Part shown: piece by piece, positions 9,580 to 21,544 of the stretch
Layout of the letters: every line of letters begins with the position of its first letter
Position numbering within the stretch: the stretch's first letter is position 1
From: Plumapathes pennacea
Lineage: Eukaryota; Cnidaria; Anthozoa; Antipatharia; Myriopathidae
Assembly (NCBI GenBank): GCA_964036295.1
Contig: OZ038472.1
Coordinates: 9,322,001 to 9,386,000, forward strand
Reading direction: 5' to 3'
Length of the DNA: 64,000 nucleotides
The notes under the pieces: model-generated
Told to the model about the DNA's origin: nothing
The model's database searches: none
The model's input: only the letters and a program-made list of their open reading frames with translations
Position numbers and translations under genes: made by a program

Positions 9580-10719
9580 AACTAGACTGGCCTTGCCAGT
9601 GAGCTCGCGGCGTGAGTTGGGTAGAGACCAGAATATAAAATGGAAAGTAGGGGACAAGAGCGGAACTCCCAAGAGAGACTTCCAATTTCTCACCATAAAA
9701 ATATCACACAGTATAGAGAACTTGGCTTTTGACACCTTGCTCTTTTGACACCTTGATTAAACTAAAAATTATTATTACAACACTCATACACTTGCTTCTT
9801 AAAGGTTGAGCGACCCTGCATCTTGAGAATGCGTGACATATCTTTTTATGCACAATCGATTTTGACAGTTTGACCTTGACTCATATTTCTAATCAGAGGC
9901 CACGATTAATCCAGCCTTCGCTTCACTACTTACGTGTTTTCTTTTCTTAACTCAATACGTTTCTTCTATCAGGCTTTCGAGTATTCGTGCTCTGTAACAA
10001 ATATAAAATTGACAGCGAGGAATGTCACACGAGAGATGTTTACAATATTATTGCGCTTTTGTTCACAGTGTGTTCAGTCCATTTGTGACTGCAAACTCAA
10101 TCCTCAGAATTATTTCGGTGTATTTTTCATTTCTGGTATTCACTGACCATTGCGAAACAAAGACTACATGATCGAATGAAAGAAACACTTCAACAGGCAA
10201 TGTACGATACGCAGAAGAATTTTATGAGGCAACAGATGTCATGTACAGAGTAAAGCATAAAGCGTCATTGTTTTACGGCTAAAGCTCACCGTAGCTTTGG
10301 TTTCTGTTTTCGCCCTGTTATCTTCCCAAAAGTATTTCGTGTCGCCACAGAAAGTTTCGTCGGGACTAAATATTTATCGGCGACAGCGGTACCATCAAAT
10401 ATTTGTTTACGGCTATTCTCAAAGCTTCCGCGGTGAACGCGAGCCAAAATCGTTCCCGAAAATCCAGTTTATCCGTGCCTATTCCACAGAGCCAAATGGT
10501 GTTGAGTTTGGATGGGATGCAGTTAACTTTTACACACAAGTAACGAGCAATTCACTGGCCACATCTCGAGTTGTTTAGCGAAGTCAATTACGTCATTGCC
10601 CAGCACGTGATAATATGAACCAATCACCGTGTGCTGATCCTCGACCCACAAAAAGGAAAAAAAATAAATAAAAATCTCCATTTTTAAGCTCTCGTGGGCC
10701 CCAGGCCCCCGCGAGCAAA
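9580..10719 (+). repeat. R-family dispersed repeat, short copy A
   Basis: The copy starts with ACTGGCCTTGCCAGTG and GAGCTCGCGG and ends in a hairpin whose right arm is CCGCGAGC (10,708-10,715). The same sequence recurs at 29.8-31.6 kb (inverted, twice), 53.1-54.0 kb and 63.2-63.8 kb. Its last 200 bases, including ATGAACCAATCACCGTGTGC, match the ends of the long R elements at 16.2-19.0 and 55.1-57.6 kb. On its minus strand it has a short ORF ending KLSVATRNTFGKITGRKQKP (about 10,440-10,262) that is also open in the inverted copies. Confidence 0.85.
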
Positions 10720-11039
10720 TATATCGCACAGGAAGCCCATATTTGTACTGCAAATGAACGAATTCAAGACTTGAAAACAAGAAACACGCTTCTTCGTTTG
10801 TGTTCATTCTTTCTGTACTACGGCCGGTCCGGTCAAGCAGACAGCATAGGTTATTGTCCTCAGCGTGAGAAAGGCGCACAGTGTCACGCAAGGATTACTT
10901 TTCAACGCGATTTTTTTTCTTCGCTCTTTTTTTTCGTGCAGCACTTGACTTCAAGAGGTGCTTGCATCAGAGCTTCAGTAAAACATCCATGCCAGGGCGA
11001 GGGGGAATCTGCGATTACCATATTTCTAGTATATTATTG

Positions 11040-11195
11040 TCTATGATTGGCCCGGCCGGTTTGCTCGCTCAACACTATAGGACCTTGTATTATTTAGTGA
11101 CCGGGTTTGCTCGCTCAACACAATCGGACTTTGTATTATTTAGTGACCGGGTTTACTCGCTCAACACAATCGGACTTTGTATTATTTATTGACTT
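11040..11195 (+). repeat. 53-bp tandem repeat, three units
   Basis: Each unit reads GCTCGCTCAACACAATCGGA, CTTTGTATTATTTAGTGACC and GGGTTT. A related pair of units occurs in opposite orientation at 60,195-60,270. Confidence 0.9.
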
Positions 11196-11464
11196 GATTT
11201 CTTTTTTCTGTCAAAGATTTTTAATTTGTCAAACGCGGTTTGAAAAGTTCTTGTGTTCAAAATTGAATCCTTGCCAAAATTCACACATTTCCGAGTCTTC
11301 TGAAGCGTGCAAACAATTAGCGACTATCGCTTTCAGTTCTAAATTTGTTGCACTCGAAGAAGCTTATTGAAATAATAAAGTAAACCAAGGAATTCAAGGA
11401 GGAGGAGAGGTAGCTGTCCATTTCATAAAAGTTAACTAGAATATATTTTCATGTCATTCCTTCC

Positions 11465-11830
11465 CACGCAAAATTTTAGGTACATTTTGGGTACCAAAAT
11501 GGTATCTTTAAGGTAAATGTGGATTGAACAAGGTATAGTTTAGGTACATTTAGAAAATAATACCAATAATGTACCTTGTATAATATACCCAAAATGTATC
11601 TAAAGTATACCATTTACATACCTCAAGTTAAATTATCTTAAGATACCCAAAATGTACCTTTTTTATGTACCTCTAACATACATTTTTGAAACCTAAAATG
11701 TACCTTTGACAAAAATTGTATCCGTTATGTACCTTCATAAAGATATCCAAAATGTACCTGTATAGAAATGTACTTGCAATGTACCCTGAAAGATACCCAA
11801 CATGTATCTTGACTGATGTACATGTATGGC
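11465..11830. repeat. Degenerate repeat rich in AAAATGTACCT/GGTACATTTT
   Basis: About fifteen variants of AAAATGTACC or its complement occur in both orientations across 365 bases, often separated by AAGATACCC. The region is a decayed satellite or nested hairpin array with no coding potential. Confidence 0.75.
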
Positions 11831-11925
11831 GCGCCAAATGGTCCAAAAATAACTTTTTCTCATGTTACGTATTATTGACCGTATCGATAAACATTACATA
11901 CTTCAATGTTTATTTATTCGGCACA

Positions 11926-12146
11926 CAACTCGATCGATGACCACAACTCGATCGATAACACAAAACTTGATCGATGGCACAAAACTCGATTGATGGCACA
12001 AAACTCGATCGATGACACAAGACTCTATCGATGGCACAAAACTCTATCGATGACACAAGACTATCGATGGCACAAAACTCTATCTATGACACAAAACTCG
12101 ATTGATGGCACAAAACTCGATCGATCACACAAAATAGTCTATCGAT
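11926..12146 (+). repeat. 19-bp satellite with ATCGAT cores, about twelve units
   Basis: Units follow ACAAAACTCGATCGATGGC, with alternating GGC and GAC endings. Most contain CGATCGAT or ATCGAT palindromes. Variation between units is mainly C/T in the CGAT core. Confidence 0.95.
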
Positions 12147-12149
12147 CAG

Positions 12150-12560
12150 TTGGAAAAATAAAGATGCCGCTTGTGCCTGTTCCCTTCTTATTTGAAGACG
12201 AGCTTCGCGGGACTGTTGTGTTTCAAGTTTTCCAGTTTTTAAGTTTTCCATTTTCGTGAACGCAGCTCCGATATATTGTTGCTTCGTTCAAATCTAAATG
12301 CTTCGCTCAAATCTAATTTCTCTTACTCCGAGTAAAACTACAGTGCACACGTGATCGATCCGGCCTTTGTTATTGGTTATGCAGGGTAACCGCGCCTAAA
12401 GTCGTACGCCAGACTGACTGACTGACTGACTGACAGAGGAACGTTAAATTTCGAGATGGCGACACGCTTGGAGTCCCCAAGTTAGGCGATAATAAGGCGA
12501 TATTAATGCATTAGCGCCGTGATTATTACCCTCACTTCGCTTCGCACGGGGATTATTCAA
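12150..12560 (+). repeat. Q-family dispersed repeat, copy 1
   Basis: Recurring blocks are TTCCCTTCTTATTTGAAGAC, GAGCTTCGCGGGACTGTTGT, then ATTTCGAGATGGCGAC and GTGATTATTACCCTC. The same order occurs at 43.6-44.2, 61.2-61.7 and, more weakly, 62.1-62.55 kb. A GACT tetranucleotide tract (12,413-12,437) lies inside. No coding function is recognised. Confidence 0.8.
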
Positions 12561-13142
12561 AATGGCACAGATTTGGAACATCACCCACCGACAAAAAATC
12601 TCGATTTCTCGCGGCTGCGGAAAGCACGTCACAGGTATCCCATCGACCCCACGGTACCCAAATCCGGTTGAGATTAGGGTTGCGTTCTACTAATGTCGAA
12701 CGCATTAACATTAGATTGGTGAACTATCGGTTCAAAAATAGGCCAGAAGATTTTGATGTGCTTTATATTCAATTCGACGCTGAACTGTCAATCTGATGCT
12801 CATCCGAAAACAAACACTAGTCCACCGTTTCTTGTGTATTCATTTGGACAGCGAAAAACAGTCTTAATCCTATGCTTCCTTCCTTTCTTTGCTATTCATA
12901 CGCCAGTCCAGTATTTTCGTCAAATTTCTGTTGAATTACTCATTCTTGCCGATCTAAAATGATATATGTTTGTTTAGATGTATTAATCGATTCTAGTGAG
13001 AGCCGTTTGAGTCAGACGAATTTGCACAGTCTCTGCATACTATGGGAATGGCTCACTTCGCGACACTTAAAATTTTTACTGGGCTAATGTCATAAAAAGA
13101 TAGACTACGAGACGAAAAATAGGTTGAAAATATTTTCTAACT
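12560..13142. other. No gene recognised
   Basis: Unique-looking AT-rich sequence with only short open frames; no splice-supported exon or repeat was seen. Confidence 0.35.
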
Positions 13143-13382
13143 ACAATCGTGGTCAAAAGTCGTTGGGACGCTCCTCTTACGCACATCCGGAGCACAATGT
13201 AAATCCGTACAACCTATGGGGGTCTCATATTTCTTGTTTTCAAGTCCCTCCCCCTCCCCTCCACTCAATGTTGGCCCGTGGTGCAGCTATAAGCCGAACC
13301 ATGCTCAACTACCCAACATTGAATGGGGGGGGGGGGGGGGGGGTAAACTTGAAATCGTCCCAACAATTTTGACCATGATTGT
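13143..13382. mobile_element. Tc1-type MITE, copy 1
   Basis: The TIRs begin ACAATCGTGGTCAAAAGTCG and read inward to TTGGGACG; the right end is the diverged inverse. Inside are a C-rich tract followed by CAATGTTGG and, inverted, CCAACATTGAATGG followed by an 18-G run. The same architecture occurs at 20.8, 22.5, 27.7 and 28.4 kb. The ends resemble TIRs of Tc1-like transposons known from other animals. Confidence 0.85.
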
Positions 13383-13796
13383 GTTTGTTCCGCCGAAGTA
13401 AAATCGCCGTTTAAGGTTCTTGGACTGAAGGGACGGGAAATATTTTGATACACCTTGGCAGATATTGTCTCAAGAAATCATTTTACGTCTATTTTATAAA
13501 AAATAGAAACGAGAAACTGTCCGCTAGCAGAAAATAGGGCCCACATTAGGCTTCTAAAGGTTAAAAGGTCTGGTGACAGGAAATTTATATATTTTTAAGT
13601 AGCTACATTTTACAGTAAGACGATTGACTGTATTGAAAAGATGTTAAACATATTTAATGTGAAGGAAAATGGATCCTCATTGAATTTCCTACTTGAAAGG
13701 GAATGCAGTATTCACGTATGCCGAGTCTGGTACCGGGATGCAGCTGTTTAGCGGCGGAAATTCACCGTAACGGCAAGTTTCATTCACGGATTGTTG
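13383..13796. other. No gene recognised
   Basis: This stretch lies between the MITE and the C-terminal end of the polymerase remnant. It may hold further decayed Polinton sequence but nothing identifiable. Confidence 0.35.
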
Positions 13797-16222
13797 TTAT
13801 AGGACTTGCTTATAAGACCTGATATTTTGACCAGATGGAATGCCGCTTGGATGATCTTTTAAGATCTCACTAGTGTCGAAATGTGTTTTCACGTCAGGAG
13901 TAATATCTTTATAAAAATCCTCCGTTTCGATTTCGTCAGTCAGAGAATCTGTGTCGGTAAATAGAAGTCTTGCTTTGTCACCTATTTTTTTCTTGACGTA
14001 ACCGTAGTGAAAATCATACATGATCAATTTACTAGATCAAGAATGGCCATCCCAAGGTAAATTGGCTTGTTGTAATAAGTCTTAGTTTTACCCATGTGAA
14101 CAGCAACCAAATTTTCACTAAAGACGGTTCTACCTCGATAATTAGACTTTTGACTAACTTAGAAAATTGTGATTCATGGGCCGTAAGTCTAATATCCACT
14201 CGATTTCGGATATTTTCCATCGTTTTTCAAAAAGAGAATTATTCATGAGTTTATAAAAGTTCTTCTCAAACTTCGTCTTCCCAGCCATTCTCTTCTCCGT
14301 ATTAAATGAGATGTAATCCTTCATGAAATCTTTTTCATCAAAGGTGATAATTCTGTGAACCTTTTTAACCTTCAAACCCATCTTCATATAATATTTCAAT
14401 AACTCATGATGAAGCACATATTTTTCTTTGTCATAAAAAGTAGAAACTAACTTTTCAACTTTTTTTATTTTTCTTCTCTCTGGTGCTAATGGATAATCAT
14501 TATGAAAATCGTGTAACTTCTTTTGGGTATTTCAAATCAACCTCAAGAATTGATGGTAAAACTTTCTTCAATTCCCCTCCATTTTTCTTAATAATATTGT
14601 TCATCTCATTAAAGATATCTTGTGATACCCACTCAAAGTTTGAATAAGGCATCTTTTTTGACATAGCTAATCCATAAAGATTATTTGCATCCAAATATTT
14701 AATAAATGTGTTTTTACCTTTTTGTCATAATTCTTCATATATTTGTTATTTGCCTTTGAATATCTCCCCGTTATCATTGATACTCCGCCTCTTATTCCTC
14801 TCTCAAACATCATAAACATATCATAATCTTTTAACAATTCTGGCTTGGCTCCACTCATCTTGAAAGATGCATCCCAAATCAAACCAGGTGATGTGTAATA
14901 GTGAGCAGGATCAAGCCCACAAGATTCCATACAAACACTTTTTCAAAAACATCAGCCAGGAGTTAAACGTCCGTTCGTAAATAAAGATCATGTTATTCTT
15001 TAAATTTTTTTATATTAAAAGTTTTCCAAACTTTTTGTGCATGTTCATAATCACTATTTGAAATATCCTTTTCTTCAAATCTTTCGAAAGAGTTAAAATA
15101 ATCATAAGGAAATACACCTTTCCTTTTAAAAGATTCAACTAATCTCCTTCAAAAAATTGTGATGTTATTTTGAAATCTTCATTTTCAAGTGTCTGAACCA
15201 TCCGTCAAGACTACTCAACAAAAACCTATAACTATCAACAAATCTTGCTTCATATTCATTGACGTCATTTTCTCTGAACCATCTTCATTCAGTATTATTT
15301 TTCCTTCCTTATCCTGAGCAACTTCCTCATCCACCTCTCATCAACGTATTTAGTGAAAGAAATATATTTCTCTTCATTGAGTGAAATACAATTAACTCTC
15401 TTTCCATCTTTTGCTAATTCCTTTATGAACAAATGTGCATCATAATTTTGAAGATTATGAAAAATGATGGGAATCGTTCTTTGTGTTCTGACTTTCAAAT
15501 TACATTTACAATGTACTGCTCCTCTAAACTTTCCTGTCAAATGACAATGATCTCTGACTTTTAGTAAGCCCATACTATCAGAACTAAAATCTCCCTCTTA
15601 ACCTTTACAAATGTAACAAACATCTTGAGAATGGTAAGATTATTTTTCTTTCTCACCAAAAATCATCTTCTTTGGGTTTTTCAAATGTTTTTCATAAATC
15701 TCTCTTATCCCACGATCAATCATAGAATTCAACAATTTCAACATCTTCTTTGCTTTCTTTTGTGTAAACTACTTGTTTTGGTTTCATGAGACTTTCATCA
15801 AAACAAACAATCGTATATGAAAATCCACATGGAATATGTTCTTGAATGTTTGTGGTAAAAGATTTTTATCTGATTTTGATTTTTCTTTATTTTGTCGTTT
15901 TTTCATTCCAAGTTTTAACAATCTTTCCTTTGTTTCTTCACTCATCTTAGACTCATCGTCTACAATCACTTTGCTGAAAGACTCAAAATCAGCATATATC
16001 ACAAAAGGAAGTTTGAACTCCTTATAATAGTTCTTAAATTTAAAAACTTTTTCATGAGTTGGCATTTTGGCTGCCGATCCTTCGTTTGAAAAACAAACAT
16101 TCTCATGTTCTTCGAAATATTTGTCATAAAAATGGTTAAAACAATTCCTACAAACATTTACCTTATTTCGACGTTTTGTATATTGACTCTTCAATAATCT
16201 CGACAATGAATTTATAACACAA
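13797..16222 (-). pseudogene. Polinton/Maverick-type DNA polymerase B, C-terminal two thirds
   Basis: Protein-primed family B DNA polymerase, used by Polintons (Mavericks) and related virus-like elements to copy their linear DNA. Reading leftward on the minus strand, ordered blocks are a CxxC...H..C finger (VCRNCFNHF...HENVC), an exonuclease-like VIYADFESF, a DHCHLTGKFRGAVHCKCN block, FHNLQNYDAHLF, YYTSPGLIWDASFKMSG, MDANNLYGLAMS, FYKLMNNSLF, ENIRNRVDIRL and the catalytic LLFTDTDSL. They sit in at least six frames broken by frameshifts and stops. The gene continues at 18,951-19,829 beyond an inserted R element. It is an old, inactive copy. Confidence 0.88.
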
Positions 16223-18950
16223 CAAGACAGGCCCGTGGCCAGTGCGCTTGTGACGTCATTAGTACAATGAATAGAGACACGCGGGGTCCCGGGAGAGGAA
16301 CTTTTGTCGTGCGTTTATATGCAAAAGATATTATAGCCGAGTCAGTTTTTGCACATGACGGATCCAAGAGCTCCCTTTATTTTTCTTGCCCTCTTTTCCT
16401 CTAATTTCGATCAAACAGATATTCACGAAAAAGTGTATTATAATAATTGAGAGAAAACAATTATCGAAGGCCCCGTAGGAATATTCTTCGTTTGCAACAA
16501 CCCAGTTTTCATAGCTCCCGACTCATGCCGTGTATGATGTTTCATACGGAATAATATTTTCAATGAGTGATTTGCTTTTGCCTCGAGTGATCGTTTTTGC
16601 CGGAAGCATTTGGAGCTTGCTTTCCGATGCACGTGACAGTACTTGTGTGACGCTTGCTATACAACCTGGCAACCTTGTTGAGTGAATTTTCAAGCTGACA
16701 TGTTTTGTGGAGGAACTGTGTTGTCATTTTGTAATGGGATTGACTGGGGAATACCCAACATCTTAAGTAGCTGTAAGACAGCGTAATAGCTTTATCTCAT
16801 CTTCCCGGCGTGTGCATCATGTTCAAGTAGCTGTAATTGAAAGCTTTTAAACTTATCTCTGTAGCACATTAAAACATGACACTTCCCATGATGAAATTAC
16901 TTCGTATGAAAAAGCCATCTCAGACGTTACGCATCCTACATGTACAAGTCTGATCACTAGTATGTTCAAGACTGCTATGCATTAAGCTTTAACGCAAAAT
17001 TCTGGGTCGATACGAAATTAATCTCTATCGGAAGCTGCAGACATTTGAATACCGTGACAACAAAGGCGTGCATCACAGGCTTGTGGAGCGAACATTACGG
17101 CTCGGATAGTCGAATATCAACCTTGAGCTTTTGAAGACTTCGAGGTATTCAGTGACAAATATTCTCGATGTAATCGCCTGCCGGTCTTTCCTGCTTTTGT
17201 TAAAGCGGCGTGAGTGAAAGCTAAGTAGCTGATGATTCGGTATTCCCCGTTCTATGATATTATGCTCGTGACATTTCATTGACAGATCTTGTATCTTAAT
17301 CTCGTGTGATATTTGCCTCAAACCTATTAGTAATTCAGTATCTTCAGACAATAAACAAAGAACCTTTACTGCACGCAAAACGAAGTTAAACGCCGACTGT
17401 TCGTATACGCCGTGCGTTACACAAAGCCGCAGAGTTTCCGACAAAGGGAGACGCTCTGCCCACAGGGAAAAGTTCAAGTTCTATCAAGTTTCGACACGTC
17501 TTCTACTACTTATTCGATGTTCTTTCACACAAATATTGCTCAGAACACAGATACATTGGTTGAAGCGGTATCTATAATCGAGCATTTGCAAAACACAACC
17601 CTTCGTACTTTACGGGGATCCCGCTGGTAACACATCAAGCATTTGTGTACGGCTATTTTCAAGTCTTCCGACGCTTAAAAACGATGCAAACCAAAATCGC
17701 TCTTAAAGTATGGCTTCCGTGCATCCAGAAAGCCAACCGATGATCGTTTTGTTTGGATCAACAACTGAAGGACCGGAATTTTTTTCTATATCCCTTGACA
17801 GAGAAAACGCATTTTACTTGGTTCTGTGATTTTGATCTCTGAATACGTCTGATCTTGCAATGCCTGTTTTTTAACACATTTTAAAATACAAACGTATCTT
17901 AGCACCTCGGTTACTTTTGGCAATCTTCTTTTTGAGCTTCTAGCTTTCTCGCAGCGATGGTTTATTGATCCTAACTTTCTTTTTCCATTTCCATCTGTGG
18001 CTTTTTATTGTTTCCATGTTGTTTACATGCACGTTCACGGAACGCATTAGCATTGTGAAGTACGTAAGCTCGGGTATAATCATGAACTTTTGACGACTTT
18101 GGGACATTCTTTGAAATGTATTCTCGTATTAGTCGCCTGCTTTTTCTACTCTTGTTCAAAATGCGTGAAAGGTTATTCAAGGGTACGTGGCTCGGCTCAC
18201 GACTTCGTCTTGCAGGACTTCGGTTTTCTTTCACATAAACATTTGTGGGAATACAATAAAACTGAGCGAAGCGAGATCTACCAACGGTCACTTTTTCCTC
18301 AGCCTTTTCCCAATTTTCAAATAATAACGCCATCTGTTACACTGATTGTTTGACCTTCATGGCACCGAGCCAAAATGTCGCAACAACAACATAAATGCAC
18401 AGCAGAGTGAAATTTTGATCCCAAACAAGTCAGATTTTCTGACGCTTTACTTGTATCAGCAAGAATAATACAAAGTAAAAGAATACAAAGTACCTTCAAG
18501 TTCACCTTCATGCTAAACAGTTCCATATAATCCGCTATCAAGCGCTTGTCAAGAATCGCGAAGTTGCTTCGCCGTCTTTACACAGGTTTTCGTCTTTGTA
18601 TCTCGAGCGCCTTCGTTCAGCTTGTTCCTTCAAGTTCTCAAGGTTCTGGATATCAGATTCTTCGGACCGACCCAAGCCAAAACCACTCAATGAAATTTAG
18701 TGTGGGTCTACCGCAGCCGGCGTATGCGTTTGTAAGTAAGATGAGCGGTCCATAAAATAATCCACAGAGCCAACTAAGGCAAGCAACTTGCTGTCTTCAA
18801 AACGGCGAAACTGCTCGCCCGCCAAGTCACTTGATCACAACGTCATCACAAATCACATGATAATATGAACCAATCACCACATGCAGATTTGTAACCCAGA
18901 AAAATAATAAAAAGAAAATCGCTCCATTTTAAAGCTTGTGTCGTCACAAG
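16223..18950 (+). mobile_element. Long R element, copy 1, inserted in the polymerase gene
   Basis: The 2,728-bp insertion begins CAAGACAGGCCCGTGGCCAG and ends with the hairpin GCTTGTGTCGTCACAAG. It is flanked by CAA on both sides (16,220-16,222 and 18,951-18,953), and the polymerase reading frame is in phase across the two flanks. CTTGTGACG near the 5' end is the exact inverse of CGTCACAAG at the 3' end. It aligns along most of its length with 55,098-57,645. Relative to that copy it lacks about 335 bp of the protease-like ORF (deletion at about 17,741) and has about 470 extra bases (about 17,787-18,263). Strand is given in the orientation shared with the short R copies; its likely ORFs run on the minus strand. 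Confidence 0.85.
17073..17477 (-). CDS. R-element ORF, unidentified (copy 1)
   Basis: The 134-codon frame is shared almost residue for residue with 55,929-56,276 in the second long copy (MNFSLWAERLPLSETLRLCV at the start in both). No domain is recognised. The conservation between two copies that differ elsewhere by large indels is mild support for past coding, though identical DNA would give the same result. Confidence 0.4.
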   Translation of the reverse strand: MNFSLWAERLPLSETLRLCVTHGVYEQSAFNFVLRAVKVLCLLSEDTELLIGLRQISHEIKIQDLSMKCHEHNIIERGIPNHQLLSFHSRRFNKSRKDRQAITSRIFVTEYLEVFKSSRLIFDYPSRNVRSTSL

Positions 18951-19829
18951 CAATAATGTCCTTCGTAAAGTAATAAATCTATTACTTTGTCGTCAGATTT
19001 TTCTTTCACTGGTCTCAATGGAAAAAATCCTCTTTTCTCTCGTTGACAATCATCATACCCAACCAACACAAATCTTATGTCCTGGATTATTTTTCTCAAA
19101 AATCAATGGTCCTTTTTTAATATCAACTGGAAATTTAACACCTTCCCAATTAAAATCTTTAACTGTCTCTCTCAAGGATGAATCTATCCTTTGAGGATTA
19201 TCTTTCTTTGGGTTGAGTGCTCTCAAAATAGACCACTTGAAGCATTCATTGTCATCGTTTTTTACGTTGGTTACTGCCTTCTTATTAACTATCCTTTTTG
19301 GAAGATCCACATAAGTTCCTCCAGATATTGGTGTAAATTCGTCAACTTTAATAGTCAAATATTCAACCCTTTCAAGTCCCAACCAGATCCAAAATGAACA
19401 AATTTCTCTGACTTTTCCAACAAAAATTGTGACATTGTCTTGTAAAACTCTTCAATAATTTCCTTAATAATTTCTCTGCACCATCCCTTGTTCTGCCTTT
19501 AGTCATCATTTTAATAAATCCTTCACCAACTCTTCTTAAATTATTTATAAACCAATCCAACCAACTTTCTTCTTTTCTAGGAGCAGGAATTGGTTTAACA
19601 CCTTTAGGAAGAATGGTTCTAGAGGCAGGGATTGGTTTCTCAATCTTTTTACGTAAAATAGTTCTTGGGGTGGAACTGGATTCCTAATAACTTCTTTCTG
19701 ATTTGCCTGAGCTTTCAAAATCGCCTCCTCAAGCTCTGACTTCATTTTTGACCTACGTCTAATGTCTAATTCTTTAGCTTTGCCTGTTCTTAGTTCGTCT
19801 AGAGTCGGCATCTTTCTTTGTTTTCTCAA
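18951..19829 (-). pseudogene. Polinton-type DNA polymerase B, N-terminal part
   Basis: The block TYVDLPKRIVNKKAVTNVKN followed by DNECFKWSILRALNP and GVKFPVDIKKGPLIFEKNNP is the typical leader domain of Polinton-type polymerases. A frameshift near 19,060 leads to a continuing frame that runs up to the R insertion. Upstream, Lys/Arg-rich frames (19,545-19,829 and 19,372-19,560) form the N-terminal extension, again with indels. No other Polinton gene (integrase, ATPase, capsid) was found in the window, so the element is partial. Confidence 0.8.
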
Positions 19830-20790
19830 TCTCTTTAAGCCATTATTATATATTCTAAATCAATTTTTGTTACCATGGAGGTTTCCCCGTTTTTGTGGTT
19901 ACGTCACACTTCGTTTGTAAAACGAAGTGTGCTCGCGAAATGTGGGTTGGGGATGGGTGGGGTGGTGGGGTGTGTTCCAAAAGCAACATTTTGCTACTAC
20001 TCACGGTTTACACGGTTTAAACTATGAACTAAAACAGAATCTGTCTAATCCTCTTTCACTCTGTGGTGCAAACCGTTGTATCGATGTAAACCGTTGGAAA
20101 TCCTAAATAAGTGCAACACAAGCTATAGTTTTATATCTTATTTGGATAAAATATCACTCTTCATGTCATTCCAAGTGGTTTGTAACAAGTTGTCCAATTT
20201 TTTGTGAAATTTAAATGACGCGAGAGCGTGCGTTATTCTGCCAATTTGAACTAATTAACATAATAATCTAATTCAGTTGCGTTACATGCCATTTTATCAA
20301 GTTTTTGGAGTTGAGTGACACTTAAAAACTTCCACCGACGACAAAGCAGTTCTATAACCGACGTTTCCCTTCACTCAGTGGCTCTATTTGGGGTACGATT
20401 TGAACTCAGTAATGTATTACTCGTTGTATGTGCACTTTTCATGATGTAGATGTATTACTGGTCTATTTTCGAGTGACTTTCACCCGTGCTGATCTCGAAC
20501 AGGTTGCACTGCCCATTGTTGAATTTTGCAATTCGATGGAAATATGGGACCCTTGTATAGGATCATAAAGAATACACAAACTCTTATGATCTAAAGCAAT
20601 CTTCTCTTGAAACGTGATCCGACTTGACGCGCACTTATTCAATTACTGTAAGAGGATGCTTCATTCTAACTCGAGGTAATATACGCTTACATTTCAGCCA
20701 AAAATAAAGCAATCGGTGTTCCTTAAACTCCACTGCGTTTTCAAACTTTTCTGGAAAACCATTACGTGTAGAATTATAAAGCCGCATTCA
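19830..20790. other. No gene recognised
   Basis: Contains the short palindrome CACTTCGTTTGTAAAACGAAGTG at about 19,908-19,930, and otherwise featureless AT-rich sequence. No long open frame. Confidence 0.4.
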
Positions 20791-20791
20791 G

Positions 20792-21044
20792 ACAATCCCG
20801 GACAAAATGTAGTGACACATGCTTTAAATGTGATACTTTTGTCAAAACTACCATGCTGTGAGTCATCCAATTCCAAAGAAAACTGCTTTTAATCACCCCC
20901 TCCCCCTCCCCGTATCAATGTTGTAGCTTGAAATTGCAAAGAGTTCCGGTAAGACTTTGACGAAAAACTGTTTGCTAAATAATATATTTATCAACATTGA
21001 ATTTGGGGAGGGGAGAATGTGTCAACACTTTTGGCCGGGATTGT
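20792..21044. mobile_element. Tc1-type MITE, copy 2 (diverged)
   Basis: The left end is ACAATCCCGGACAAAATGTA and the right end is its inverse with a few changes. The internal pair CCCCCTCCCCGTATCAATGT and CAACATTGAATTTGGGGAGG matches the other copies. It is the most diverged copy apart from that at 28.4 kb. Confidence 0.8.
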
Positions 21045-21544
21045 AGATATTGTCTAGATTTACAGACAATGCTAATGAATTTGGAAACTTAAATACAAAT
21101 GATAGTAAATTGAGGTTTACAAGAGAGGTTTTCATCGAAAACAAACGTCGCCTTCCTTTGTTCGTACGTTCCACCAGATTTCTGGGTTCTAGTTTATTAT
21201 TATGGGTTGCAGACAAGCCATACGCTCGACGAATTTTTTCCGTTTTGAATATTTTGTTAATTGCCTCAGCTTTCTAATCGGCTTTTTATCTTCTAGATGT
21301 AGCAAAATCTGTAAGTATTTCTCTGACTTGTATTGGCTTAATTTTTATTTTTTTGCCGTTTCCTGTATCAAGCGCTCGTTTATTGTAATGTTCATGTTTG
21401 TTTACAGTTCGAACTGCTCCACGAAAGGATCATATTCTCATTTATTAAATAAAATCTTCGGCGTGTTCAGATTATCAACACTTAAGTTCGAAAGATTACG
21501 CCATAATTTCCTTATTGTCGTCGAGTGTGGACATCAGAAAACTC

